Assembly (NCBI GenBank): GCA_014695295.1
Contig: JACJNY010000076.1
Span: 78,181 to 142,180 of the forward strand
Length of the DNA stretch: 64,000 nt
Direction: 5' to 3'
Source: Microcoleus sp. FACHB-61
GTDB lineage: Bacteria; Cyanobacteriota; Cyanobacteriia; Cyanobacteriales; Microcoleaceae
This document shows, piece after piece, positions 8,160-15,796 of this stretch. Under the pieces are notes generated by a model. The model saw only the letters and a program-made list of their open reading frames with translations, ran no database searches and was not told the origin of the DNA. The translations under genes and the position numbers were made by a program. Numbering within the stretch: position 1 is the first letter of the stretch; every line of letters begins with the position of its first letter.

Positions 8160-9953
8160 TCACAAATGTTTACTCACCCAGACGTTTATTTTTTCGAGGT
8201 AGGGGCGAGCGCTCTCAACCAATGCGACTGCTTGAGGCTGTGACTCTGTTTCTACGCCTACTTCCGTCCGCTTCAAAACCAGCAGCGTAATATCATCAAA
8301 TACTTTTTGATTGCCGATATGTCGCCGCACATCGTCAATCACCGCTTGCTTAATTTCTTGTGCAGACAAATGCCAGTTTTGGCTAATGACTTCACACATC
8401 GCCTCAACGCCATATTGTTTTTTCTTAATGTCTTTTGCTTCGGGAATACCATCGGTATATAGCACTATACCATCTCCTAGCTGTAGCTCAATTGAAATGT
8501 GGCTGATGAACTCAGCAATGTCATCGTCAAGAGCAATGGGAAAACCTAAATCCATCGTGTCGATACGTTCAACTTGTCCATTGTTTCGCACAATAATTGT
8601 TTCTTCATGCTGACCGCTAATGCTGACCCGTCCTTGGGAGTAATTTAAAATCGCTAGGGTGAGGCTTTTGTGAGATTTCATGCGCTGCACGTTTTTGTAA
8701 AGGGTGCGGTTGAGCGCATCTAAGAACCGAACCGGATCAGTTTCGCGGATTTCCTTGAGGGTGCGAACGGCGGTTTGCGCCATCAGCATCAAGATACCGC
8801 TTTCAAGTCCATGTCCAGTGACATCGCCGATGCCCAGAGTGACAATGCCATCGGTGTTTAAGACATCATAGTAGTCGCCGCCGACTTCATCGGCAGCATC
8901 CATATATCCGGCAATATCGAGTCCGTCGATTTCCAGTTCATCAGCATTGGGCAGAATCATTTGCTGCATTTGACGCACGATATCCAATTCCGCACCCATG
9001 CGAAGATTGTCTTCTTGGAGTCTCTCGTTGAGGGTATCTAACTTTTGCGCGGATTCCGCCAGTTGCTCTATGGCTTGTTCGAGTCGATCGGATTGTACCA
9101 AGATCGATTTATCAAAAACATCAAGCAACTGCCTCAAAGTCGCTACCTGGGATTTAAGCTGCGCTATCTCCTGCTCAGTGTTTTTTGTGAATATTTGCTT
9201 AGAGGCTGTAGCAGATCCATCTTTTTTTTGAGCGAAGACAGATCCTCGATCGAAGGGCAGCAGTGCTGTCTTTACGTTAAGCGCCAGAGTGCTGAACATC
9301 TGAACCGTGCTAATAGGAATCTGGACTTTCAAGAACATGATAATTGCAAACATATTGCCTGAAGGTAATAGACCACCAAACCCCAACACAGACTTGATTC
9401 CGAAGGGAATCACAAAGGAGTCCTGGGCGGGGATATAGGGACTGCCAATCGCTTCAGGTACATAGAAGACGTTGTATTTCCTCTGCTCGATTTCTACCAA
9501 AAGATTCGGGTCAGGGTTGATAACTGTTTTTATATCTAAGCCGAGCTGTGTGATGAGTTGTGAGATCATCGGCATCTGAGCGACTACAGATTCGCTTGCC
9601 AGCGGAATAGCCTTATGTGCGACGGATGTGTGTCTTGAGTTCCATTCCGTTTGTTCTCCTACCGTTGCCAGTGGAATCATGCACTTCATGGTAGGCCAAG
9701 GGGGATAGTCGCCCAACATACTACGGGCATACTCGGCAAGTTCGACTTCTAAGTCTTCATAAGGGTGAGTTTTGAACAAACGGACTAGGGCGCAGGATTT
9801 TTCACCAGTTGGTTTAGTACAGAAATTTTCGTAAAAATACCTAACAATTTTGTTACTCGCCTCTTCCATACTTTCAACCCCCAAGCCGAACTGGCGTAAA
9901 GCCAACCCGCATTCCACCATGTCCCTTAAAGTGAATCTCGTCAAGTCGTACAT
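8160..9953 (-). CDS. PP2C (SpoIIE/RsbU-type) Ser phosphatase with soluble sensor domain (copy 1)
   Basis: 597 residues. Residues 1-250 are a soluble sensor-like domain not firmly recognised (possibly GAF- or heme-NO-like). A coiled coil follows at about 255-320, leading into a signalling helix (LREDNLRMGAELDIVRQMQQ type). Residues about 345-570 form the SpoIIE phosphatase domain, with metal-binding acidic motifs DEVGGDYYDVL, IGDVTGHGLESGILM, VLYTDGIPEA and DDITLLVLKR all intact. The start at 9953 has a good ribosome-binding site (AAGGAAG, 6 bases before ATG). Its likely substrate is the phosphorylated STAS protein two genes downstream. Its 3' 850 bp are nearly identical to the second phosphatase gene. 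The first 80 bp overlap the truncated MHYT gene in another frame. Confidence 0.88.
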   Translation of the reverse strand: MYDLTRFTLRDMVECGLALRQFGLGVESMEEASNKIVRYFYENFCTKPTGEKSCALVRLFKTHPYEDLEVELAEYARSMLGDYPPWPTMKCMIPLATVGEQTEWNSRHTSVAHKAIPLASESVVAQMPMISQLITQLGLDIKTVINPDPNLLVEIEQRKYNVFYVPEAIGSPYIPAQDSFVIPFGIKSVLGFGGLLPSGNMFAIIMFLKVQIPISTVQMFSTLALNVKTALLPFDRGSVFAQKKDGSATASKQIFTKNTEQEIAQLKSQVATLRQLLDVFDKSILVQSDRLEQAIEQLAESAQKLDTLNERLQEDNLRMGAELDIVRQMQQMILPNADELEIDGLDIAGYMDAADEVGGDYYDVLNTDGIVTLGIGDVTGHGLESGILMLMAQTAVRTLKEIRETDPVRFLDALNRTLYKNVQRMKSHKSLTLAILNYSQGRVSISGQHEETIIVRNNGQVERIDTMDLGFPIALDDDIAEFISHISIELQLGDGIVLYTDGIPEAKDIKKKQYGVEAMCEVISQNWHLSAQEIKQAVIDDVRRHIGNQKVFDDITLLVLKRTEVGVETESQPQAVALVESARPYLEKINVWVSKHL

Positions 9954-10428
9954 CGGACTTCCTTATAGATTTGGAAATAACGGCAACTAAGAAAAACAGT
10001 GCCACAATCCAGTAATTATGGTGCATTGCGACAGGTACTCGCATCGCCGCCATGTCAATATAAAGCATACTTCCAATGCCAGAACCCATGAGAATACCGG
10101 GGATTAACAATGAGAACCTGTGTACAAAACCTCGATGCAAGCTGTAGAAGGCGATACCAGATGCAATGACTGCGGCAAGCCAAGAGACAATCACAATGGG
10201 TAAATCGTCGGCGATCGCTACTGGCAGGTGATAAGCCAGCATTCCTATAAAGTGCATTGCCCAGATGCCCGTTCCCATTGTCAAGGAACCACAAATTAAC
10301 CAACCTAAGCGAATATTTCCACCGCTTTTTGGAGTCATTATCTCAGTTAATTCTAAGGTGATATAGGAGGCAAGAATGGCAATAATGATGAAAAAGATGA
10401 CGAGAATAAAATCGTAGTGAACAACCAT
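9874..10428 (-). CDS. Truncated MHYT-domain membrane sensor
   Basis: 184 residues, five or six membrane spans. The first MHYT unit is clear (GIWAMHFIGMLAYHLP); the second is degenerate (GIGSMLYIDMAAMRVP), missing the H-Y-T core; the third unit and the following span are cut short. The last 30 or so residues (KSIRKSDVRLDEIHFKGH and onward) are read from sequence that is the start of the downstream phosphatase in another frame, so the true C-terminus appears to be lost. MHYT domains are proposed to bind copper and sense oxygen, CO or NO, and are usually fused to a signalling output. Here the output may be supplied by the overlapping phosphatase, or the gene may be decaying. Confidence 0.65.
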   Translation of the reverse strand: MVVHYDFILVIFFIIIAILASYITLELTEIMTPKSGGNIRLGWLICGSLTMGTGIWAMHFIGMLAYHLPVAIADDLPIVIVSWLAAVIASGIAFYSLHRGFVHRFSLLIPGILMGSGIGSMLYIDMAAMRVPVAMHHNYWIVALFFLVAVISKSIRKSDVRLDEIHFKGHGGMRVGFTPVRLGG

Positions 10429-10451
10429 TAATAGATTAGTATCATAAAAAT

Positions 10452-10589
10452 TTAGACTGTGACTATGGGTTGGAAGTTCGCTTGAGATTTAGCCTCTATC
10501 GTGGTACTGCATTTGAGATATCGCACCACCTCTTCATAAATTTGACTGCTAAGGCGATCGCCCCGCCGACCATTTTCCCGTTTCATGTC
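10452..10589 (-). pseudogene. Detached 3' tail of an MscS gene
   Basis: Reading the minus strand gives 45 codons ending in a stop, including ENGRRGDRLSSQIYEEVVRY, matching the last residues of the MscS protein encoded at 3729-5375 (ENGRRGDRVSSQIYEEVVRY). The stop is in the equivalent place. DNA identity is near-complete over the central 60 bp and falls off toward the stop. The homology ends within a few bases of the point where homology to the phosphatase gene tail begins (10594). It has no start or ribosome-binding site and is a relic of duplication followed by deletion. Confidence 0.9.
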
Positions 10590-10593
10590 ATAA

Positions 10594-11444
10594 GTTTATT
10601 TTTTCGAGGTATTGGCGATCGCTCTAAACCAATGCGGCTGCTTGAGGCTGTGACTCTGTTTCTACGCCTAATTCCGTCCGCTTCAAAACCAGCAGCGTAA
10701 TATCATCAAATACTTTTTGATTGCCGATATGTCGCCGCACATCGTCAATCACCGCTTGCTTAATTTCTTGTGCAGACAAATGCCAGTTTTGGCTAATGAC
10801 TTCACACATCGCCTCAACGCCATATTGTTTTTTCTTAATGTCTTTTGCTTCGGGAATACCATCGGTATATAGCACTATACCATCTCCTAGCTGTAGCTCA
10901 ATTGAAATGTGGCTGATGAACTCAGCAATGTCATCGTCAAGAGCAATGGGAAAACCTAAATCCATCGTGTCGATACGTTCAACTTGTCCATTGTTTCGCA
11001 CAATAATTGTTTCTTCATGCTGACCGCTAATGCTGACCCGTCCTTGGAAGTAATTTAAAATCGCTAGGGTGAGGCTTTTCTCAGATTTCATGCGCTGCAC
11101 GTTTTTGTAAAGGGTGCGGTTGAGCGCATCTAAGAACCGAACTGGATCAGTTTCGCGGATTTCCTTGAGGGTGCGAACGGCGGTTTGCGCCATCAGCATC
11201 AAGATACCGCTTTCAAGTCCATGTCCAGTGACATCACCGATGCCAAGAGTGACAACGCCATCGGTGTTTAAGACATCATAGTAGTCGCCCCCGACTTCAT
11301 CGGCAGCCTCCATGTATGCGGCAATATCGAGTCCTTCAATTTTCAGTTCCTCAGCATTTGGCAGAATCATTTGCTGCATTTGACGCACGATATCCAATTC
11401 CGCACCCATGCGGAGATTGTCTTCCTTGAGTCTCTCGTTGAGGG
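10594..11444. repeat. 850-bp near-identical direct repeat of 8184-9034
   Basis: The 3' portions of the two phosphatase genes align at a constant offset of 2410 bp, starting in the flanking GTTTATTTTTTCGAGGT and ending inside the signalling helix. At least 300 bp (8311-8613 and 10721-11023) encode exactly the same opposite-strand reading, so DNA identity there is essentially complete. Upstream portions of the two genes are unrelated. This fits recent duplication or ongoing gene conversion limited to the catalytic domain. Confidence 0.9.
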
Positions 11445-12771
11445 CAATGATTTCGTCGTTGGCACTTGCTAGTTCTGCCGTGCGTTCTTTGACTTTATCC
11501 TCGAGTGTTTCAAACAATTCCTTCAGTTGCCCTGCCATGCTGTTGAAGGAGTTTCCCAACTTATCAAGTTCAACGAGGCGACTGTGTTTAACGTGTTGCT
11601 CCAGGTTGCCATCTGCCATGTCTTCTGAGGCTTGGGTAATCCGCTCAATGGGGCGGGTAATCCAACGAGCGGTGAGAATACCGATCAGGAGCGCCATCAT
11701 CAACGCTACCAGACACAACCCTATTGTGCTACGAGTATTAGCATTGATTTGACCCATGAAGTCGGATTCTGGAACTACAGTCACGATTAGCCAGTTCAAC
11801 CCAAACTGGTCTTGCCAAGGATGAACAAGAACAAAGTGAAGTTGTCCTTGAATTTGAAAGCTCAACGTTTGTCTTTCTCTAATTCGCTGAAAATTACTAA
11901 ACCGATTTTTTATAATTTGAGCAGTCCTTTGAATTAACGGGTCATTAATGTCTAAGGCATTAAACCGTTGGGTCTTACCATTTACTTTGGCAAAAGAGGG
12001 TTGAGAACTAGAATTGGCGATTAACTGGCCATCTCGTTCCATGACAAAGACTCGCCCTGATGAGCTAACGTTTAACCCGCGCAAAAAGTTCGTAATATTT
12101 GATAGTTGTAAATCAACCCCAATCACGCCACGTAATTTGCCGTTTTTTGCATAAAAGGGACGCACTGCCTCTACAGCAAGGAAGTTGATTGGGTCAAGAG
12201 AGTACACCGAAGTCCAGGTTGGTTTACCTGCTTTAGCCGCCTGAATAAACCATGCGGGTGCCACCTGGTCAGGTGCCACTTTCTTGGCATTAATCCGTCG
12301 GAGCACTTTACCCCGATCGCCCTGCTTGTTCACGGCATAGGTAGCTAAATCTCCGTTTGTTCTTGCAGAGACTTCCTCAATGATGACTCCTTCCCCTGGA
12401 ATGTATTTGCCAGCCCCAATAAAGCGTCCATCTACTAACCCATATGAGATATATCCAACATTATTAAAGGCTTGCACCTGCTTCCAAAAATAACGTCCAA
12501 CCCGGTCAAAGTTTTCTATATTGAGTAATCCTGTCTCGATTGCATCAATATTGATCTGATTAATTTGATGAGGTATGGAAAGATAGTCATTTAGTTGCTG
12601 ATCTGTTCGGTTGCTCACCTCAGTCATCAACTGGTTGGCCAGATCAGTTACGGCTTGTTGTCCGTTGCACAATGAAAGATAGCCGACTAATCCAACTGCT
12701 GCAACAATTTGCAGGATAAAGGGTACTATGAGGGCAGTGTGGAGGCGGAATTTAAGGGCTCTGTTATTCAT
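10624..12771 (-). CDS. PP2C (SpoIIE/RsbU-type) phosphatase with dCache and HAMP domains (copy 2)
   Basis: 715 residues: N-terminal membrane span (about 12-32), extracellular dCache-type sensor (about 40-335, with GVIGVDLQLSNITNFLRGL typical of the membrane-proximal half), second span (about 348-368, IGLCLVALMMALLIGILTA), HAMP linker, coiled coil, and a SpoIIE phosphatase domain (about 470-690) with the acidic metal motifs intact. It is a classic transmembrane receptor phosphatase. The catalytic domain matches copy 1 almost exactly, but the C-terminus is cut at AAALV because a GAG codon in copy 1 is TAG here; about ten codons of the old tail remain beyond it. Two receptors feeding one kinase/STAS pair would allow integration of an extracellular and a soluble signal (inference). 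Confidence 0.9.
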   Translation of the reverse strand: MNNRALKFRLHTALIVPFILQIVAAVGLVGYLSLCNGQQAVTDLANQLMTEVSNRTDQQLNDYLSIPHQINQINIDAIETGLLNIENFDRVGRYFWKQVQAFNNVGYISYGLVDGRFIGAGKYIPGEGVIIEEVSARTNGDLATYAVNKQGDRGKVLRRINAKKVAPDQVAPAWFIQAAKAGKPTWTSVYSLDPINFLAVEAVRPFYAKNGKLRGVIGVDLQLSNITNFLRGLNVSSSGRVFVMERDGQLIANSSSQPSFAKVNGKTQRFNALDINDPLIQRTAQIIKNRFSNFQRIRERQTLSFQIQGQLHFVLVHPWQDQFGLNWLIVTVVPESDFMGQINANTRSTIGLCLVALMMALLIGILTARWITRPIERITQASEDMADGNLEQHVKHSRLVELDKLGNSFNSMAGQLKELFETLEDKVKERTAELASANDEIIALNERLKEDNLRMGAELDIVRQMQQMILPNAEELKIEGLDIAAYMEAADEVGGDYYDVLNTDGVVTLGIGDVTGHGLESGILMLMAQTAVRTLKEIRETDPVRFLDALNRTLYKNVQRMKSEKSLTLAILNYFQGRVSISGQHEETIIVRNNGQVERIDTMDLGFPIALDDDIAEFISHISIELQLGDGIVLYTDGIPEAKDIKKKQYGVEAMCEVISQNWHLSAQEIKQAVIDDVRRHIGNQKVFDDITLLVLKRTELGVETESQPQAAALV

Positions 12772-12861
12772 AAAAGATTTGGCGGGGATAGCGGTTAACT
12801 AAGAATAATTCACCCTTTCAGTATCGCTTCCAGTTGTTGTGCCCTTATTAGGAGTTTCTAC

Positions 12862-12900
12862 TTATTGCTTCACAACCCGCAGTGTAATATCATCACTGGC
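12862..12900 (-). pseudogene. Remnant of a third PP2C phosphatase 3' end
   Basis: The minus strand reads SDDITLRVVKQ followed by a stop, matching the C-terminal DDITLLVLKR motif of the two intact phosphatases. Nothing upstream continues the homology because an IS1-family remnant begins about 40 bp away. It is a short match but at the conserved metal-binding Asp motif and with a stop just after it. Confidence 0.55.
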
Positions 12901-12938
12901 TTAGCGGAGCTAAAACTGCGTTTTAAGCCCAAACAAAG

Positions 12939-13270
12939 CCTAAACTGGCTTTATATGAAGCTGTAGATGTCCCTGTTTTCTTGCTCCCAGCAGATTTGTG
13001 GGATTCGCTCTCAGCAGTTTACACACAATTTGCCATGTACTATACAACTTTTTAGCCCCTATATGAAAAAGTTTTCCCTCCCAAGCGAAACCAATCTGTC
13101 GGGAGAGATCCGGGCAAAACTTCTGATATAGAAAGATTCAATAACACCCTGATGCCAATGAGATATCGCTATTGTAATAAAAACTCGGTCATTTTATAAA
13201 AAGCTTTTCAATCAGGTGGGAGCTATCTGGTATTTGATCCATCATTACAATGCTTCTTTACGCCTAAAAG
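12939..13270 (+). mobile_element. Decayed IS1-family transposase fragment
   Basis: The plus strand reads YEAVDVPVFLLPADLWDSL, then SAVYTQFAMYYTTF, a TAG at 13053, then in the same frame PLYEKVFPPKRNQSVGR and DPGKTSDIERFNNTL, a frameshift, and VGAIWYLIHHYNASLRLK. These follow the IS1 InsB C-terminal plan (GKTSYIERFNNT and IWYFIHHYNASL signatures). One nonsense codon, at least one frameshift and no N-terminal half make it inactive. Terminal inverted repeats were not found. Confidence 0.8.
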
Positions 13271-13338
13271 TGTTGAAAGTTTTCCTTTATATGTAAAATA
13301 ATCTATAAATTTAAGTTTTGTAACGGAAGTTTTCTTGG

Positions 13339-13548
13339 CATCTTCAGCTAATTCACTCCGAACAAATGTCTAGTTTAGCACAGTTAGTCGCTGGAATCGC
13401 TCACGAAATCAACAACCCAGTCAGTTTAATTTATGGTAAAATAGTTCAGGTTAATCAATATGTTTGAGATTTATTCAACGTGATTGAAATTTACCAGAAA
13501 TACTGTTACCAGAAATACTGTCGGAAATTTGCAGCAGAAATCCCATAA
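13339..13548 (+). pseudogene. Histidine kinase fragment with H-box
   Basis: One frame reads [19 protein letters not shown], then [15 protein letters not shown], the phosphoacceptor H-box of cyanobacterial hybrid or GAF/PAS histidine kinases, followed by VQVNQYV, a TGA at 13465, DLFNVIEIYQKY and a terminal TAA. A 15-bp tandem duplication (TTACCAGAAATACTG-like) sits within the tail. The ATPase domain and sensor are missing. An internal ATG at 13366 could open a 33-codon frame but there is no reason to think it is expressed. Confidence 0.8.
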
Positions 13549-13712
13549 AATGTAAAATATATTGCTCTGCATTATATCAAAAAAACATAAAAAGCGTAAA
13601 TTTTGTTGAGCAGATAGCAGGTCTAAAAGCGTTTATCTAGTTTCAATAAATAATATTATTTATGTAGGGGCTAATTTCAGATAGCCCCTACATCATCTTT
13701 TATCGCACTGGC

Positions 13713-14285
13713 TTATTTTTGCAGCGGATTGAGTTTGGTAACCGAGCTTTCCTTGGCATCTTCAGCGCTATCTTTCACGAAACCAGAAGCATCCTTAAAA
13801 GCGGCGCCTACTCTCTCTAAAATATTGGCATCGGGATCGCTGCGATCGAATACGGGTTGAGCCTTAGCCGGCTGTCCGTCTGGGGCTTCTAACAGAGATC
13901 TATCTCCGCCGAGTTCGGGGTCGAACTTGTCAGTTTCCATCGGTGCGGAACCCGGATAAAGCAGCCTTGAGGAATTAGATTCAGCGGTAGTCGCAGCCAG
14001 CAGACGATCGCCCAATATCGACAAATCAGCCCGATTTTTTTCTGCTTTAGCAGGCGATTGATTGACTTTAGGGTCAGTTGACATTTGATAATTCGTGTAT
14101 CCATCTCCACCGGCCTTGTGGGGGTTATTCATTCCTCCCATTTGAACGGAAGGATTCTCAGGCCGAGCACCTCGAACATCGCCGGCATTGCAAGCGGTGC
14201 TGGTAAACACCAGCAAACCTGCCATCAATACAGTCAAAAATTGACCGATACGCAGTCTTTTAAAAAAAGCAGTTACTGTGTTCAC
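13713..14285 (-). CDS. Putative cyanobacterial lipoprotein
   Basis: 190 residues. The signal peptide ends in a lipobox (LLVFTSTAC, Cys at about residue 32), so the mature protein is probably lipid-anchored. The rest is hydrophilic and low in hydrophobics, with a C-terminal helix segment (VGAAFKDASGFVKDSAEDAK) resembling amphipathic repeats of stress or LEA-like proteins. It resembles small conserved cyanobacterial lipoproteins of unknown function. It stands alone, flanked by long non-coding stretches. Confidence 0.7.
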   Translation of the reverse strand: MNTVTAFFKRLRIGQFLTVLMAGLLVFTSTACNAGDVRGARPENPSVQMGGMNNPHKAGGDGYTNYQMSTDPKVNQSPAKAEKNRADLSILGDRLLAATTAESNSSRLLYPGSAPMETDKFDPELGGDRSLLEAPDGQPAKAQPVFDRSDPDANILERVGAAFKDASGFVKDSAEDAKESSVTKLNPLQK

Positions 14286-14450
14286 AAAGTTTTTCCAATT
14301 TTTTACTACTACTTGTCAAGAGTAAAAATAAACTCCCCATGCCTGCCTCTAACGGCGGTAATATTTTGCCACGGATTGCTATCTATTTTTTTATAACTTT
14401 AGAGGGATTTAAAAAGTGCGATCGCGTTCGATTGATTATTTTTGGTAGAA

Positions 14451-14504
14451 CTTACGTGCGGGTATCTAGAAACCCGGTTTTTTTACCGGGTTTCTAGAGT
14501 AAGT
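14451..14504. repeat. Palindromic MITE-like element with AACCCGGTTT core
   Basis: TCTAGAAACCCGGT and its complement form a perfect stem around a T-rich loop (14465-14498), flanked by AACTTACG and AGTAAGTT as a short outer inverted repeat. Related elements with the same inner core and outer ACTTACGC-type ends occur at 48145-48247 and 52350-52455, so this is a dispersed family and not a gene-specific terminator. Confidence 0.6.
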
Positions 14505-14517
14505 TTGCTTGAGACAC

Positions 14518-14665
14518 TCATACCCGACAACAAAAGGGCGCAGGTAGTTTCAAAGCATAGTCTTCGGGTGCCTCAGTTCCAATAATTGCTCGATGTCAAA
14601 AGCTTTTCGGTTTTTGACCCCGGCCACAAACTGATACTTGCCAACGACTCCTGTCGTGGAAATAT
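14518..14665 (-). pseudogene. Coding-like remnant, unrecognised
   Basis: The minus strand reads STTGVVGKYQFVAGVKNRKA, then FDIEQL, and after a one-base shift IGTEAPEDYALKLPAPFCCR and V with a stop. The two halves look like one C-terminal protein segment broken by a frameshift. No family was recognised and no start is present. The remainder of 14286-14779 holds only the palindrome above and A/T octamer repeats near 14700. Confidence 0.3.
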
Positions 14666-14779
14666 AAAAATTTTAGACTCTTGTTGGAGATCCCAGATTC
14701 ATCTGTGGAGTAAATCTCACATCTAAAATCTCAAATCCGCTGACGCACCCTACTAGCTACTAGCCTCAGAACGCTACTG

Positions 14780-15520
14780 CTAATTTGGGAATTCTTCGAC
14801 TTTCGCTTCAGCTTGCAAAGTCAGCAAACCAGCTTCCACATTTAGTTGCTGAATTCGCAGGGACATTCCCTCTAGTTCAAAATTCCGCAAGTTTAATACT
14901 TCACCAGCTTTGTCCGCCACAGCAGCAGTAAACTCAGGCGAAAATTCCTTGTTTTCGGGATACTCGACATCCTGAAGAGAAACTGCCCAACCGCCTGCTT
15001 CGAGCTGAGGTTTTGCTGTAAAATAAATCTTTTCAGTTGAGGCAGTTTCCCGCACCAATACCTCAGCATTTACAGTGATTTTTCCGGTTGGCAGCAACTG
15101 GCACTCCATAGTTTGAACGTCTAGTGTCAGCAGTTTGCCGTCAACAGTAACTTTTAAGTTTTTCAGTTTGCGACTGATGTATTCGGAATTAAAAGCGCGG
15201 TTGAGATCGCTTTCGGTTAAAACTACGCGTGCCGCACCCAAGGCAGGGCCGTTCAGTTCAATTTTGCCAAACATAGCCGTCAGGGGATTGACAGCAATAT
15301 CCTTGATGTGGATTTGCAAATCTTCCACGCGCAAATCTTGTTGCATTACCAACCCTTTGCCCTCAACCGCAACGGCCTCTACCGATCCCTGGGCTAGCTG
15401 GATGGGATCGGTGTTGACTGTGACAGACAAAGTTTCGGATTCGTCTAATTTGCTAGCAATAGCAATCTCGGCCACTTTGTCGATCGCCTGTTCCCCTAAA
15501 CTCCTATTTTCTTGAAGCAC
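14780..15520 (-). CDS. DUF2993 (LmeA-like) lipid-binding-domain protein
   Basis: 246 residues spanning a full DUF2993 domain. Typical features are the repeated beta strands with hydrophobic alternation, the motif FGKIELNGPALGAARVVLTE and the segment DLNRAFNSEYISRKLKNLKV. The actinobacterial relative LmeA binds phosphatidylinositol lipids; the cyanobacterial role is not established. No signal peptide is evident. A second DUF2993 protein is at 18208-18963; both share the central 'LTESDLNRAFNS / LSRSDLTTSFNT' block, so they are distant paralogues. Confidence 0.85.
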   Translation of the reverse strand: MLQENRSLGEQAIDKVAEIAIASKLDESETLSVTVNTDPIQLAQGSVEAVAVEGKGLVMQQDLRVEDLQIHIKDIAVNPLTAMFGKIELNGPALGAARVVLTESDLNRAFNSEYISRKLKNLKVTVDGKLLTLDVQTMECQLLPTGKITVNAEVLVRETASTEKIYFTAKPQLEAGGWAVSLQDVEYPENKEFSPEFTAAVADKAGEVLNLRNFELEGMSLRIQQLNVEAGLLTLQAEAKVEEFPN

Positions 15521-15796
15521 GCTCAGAATTCCTAATAATTATTGTTTCAAAAATAGTAGTTAATACTTAATTGAGTTAGCGTCTTCCTCTCGGCAGGTTT
15601 CTCGTCTTAAAAAAACTCAGCCAAAGACAGAGGGTTTCCACAAAGTTGCTAAAATTAGTAAGCTGCTCTTCGGCGCACTCTACATTGACTCGGTTGCGAA
15701 GCGGTGAAAAATCAAAAACTTGGATTTTTCCCAAAAGTCTTTTCGAGAAGTTCGATCGCCCGCTACAATAAATAACAGCCGGCACCGCTTTTTGCA

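Noticed and set aside
8311..8613. 100-codon plus-strand frame with an identical twin at 10721-11023
   Set aside because: Shadow frame opposite the phosphatase domain; the identity only reflects the repeat of the real genes.
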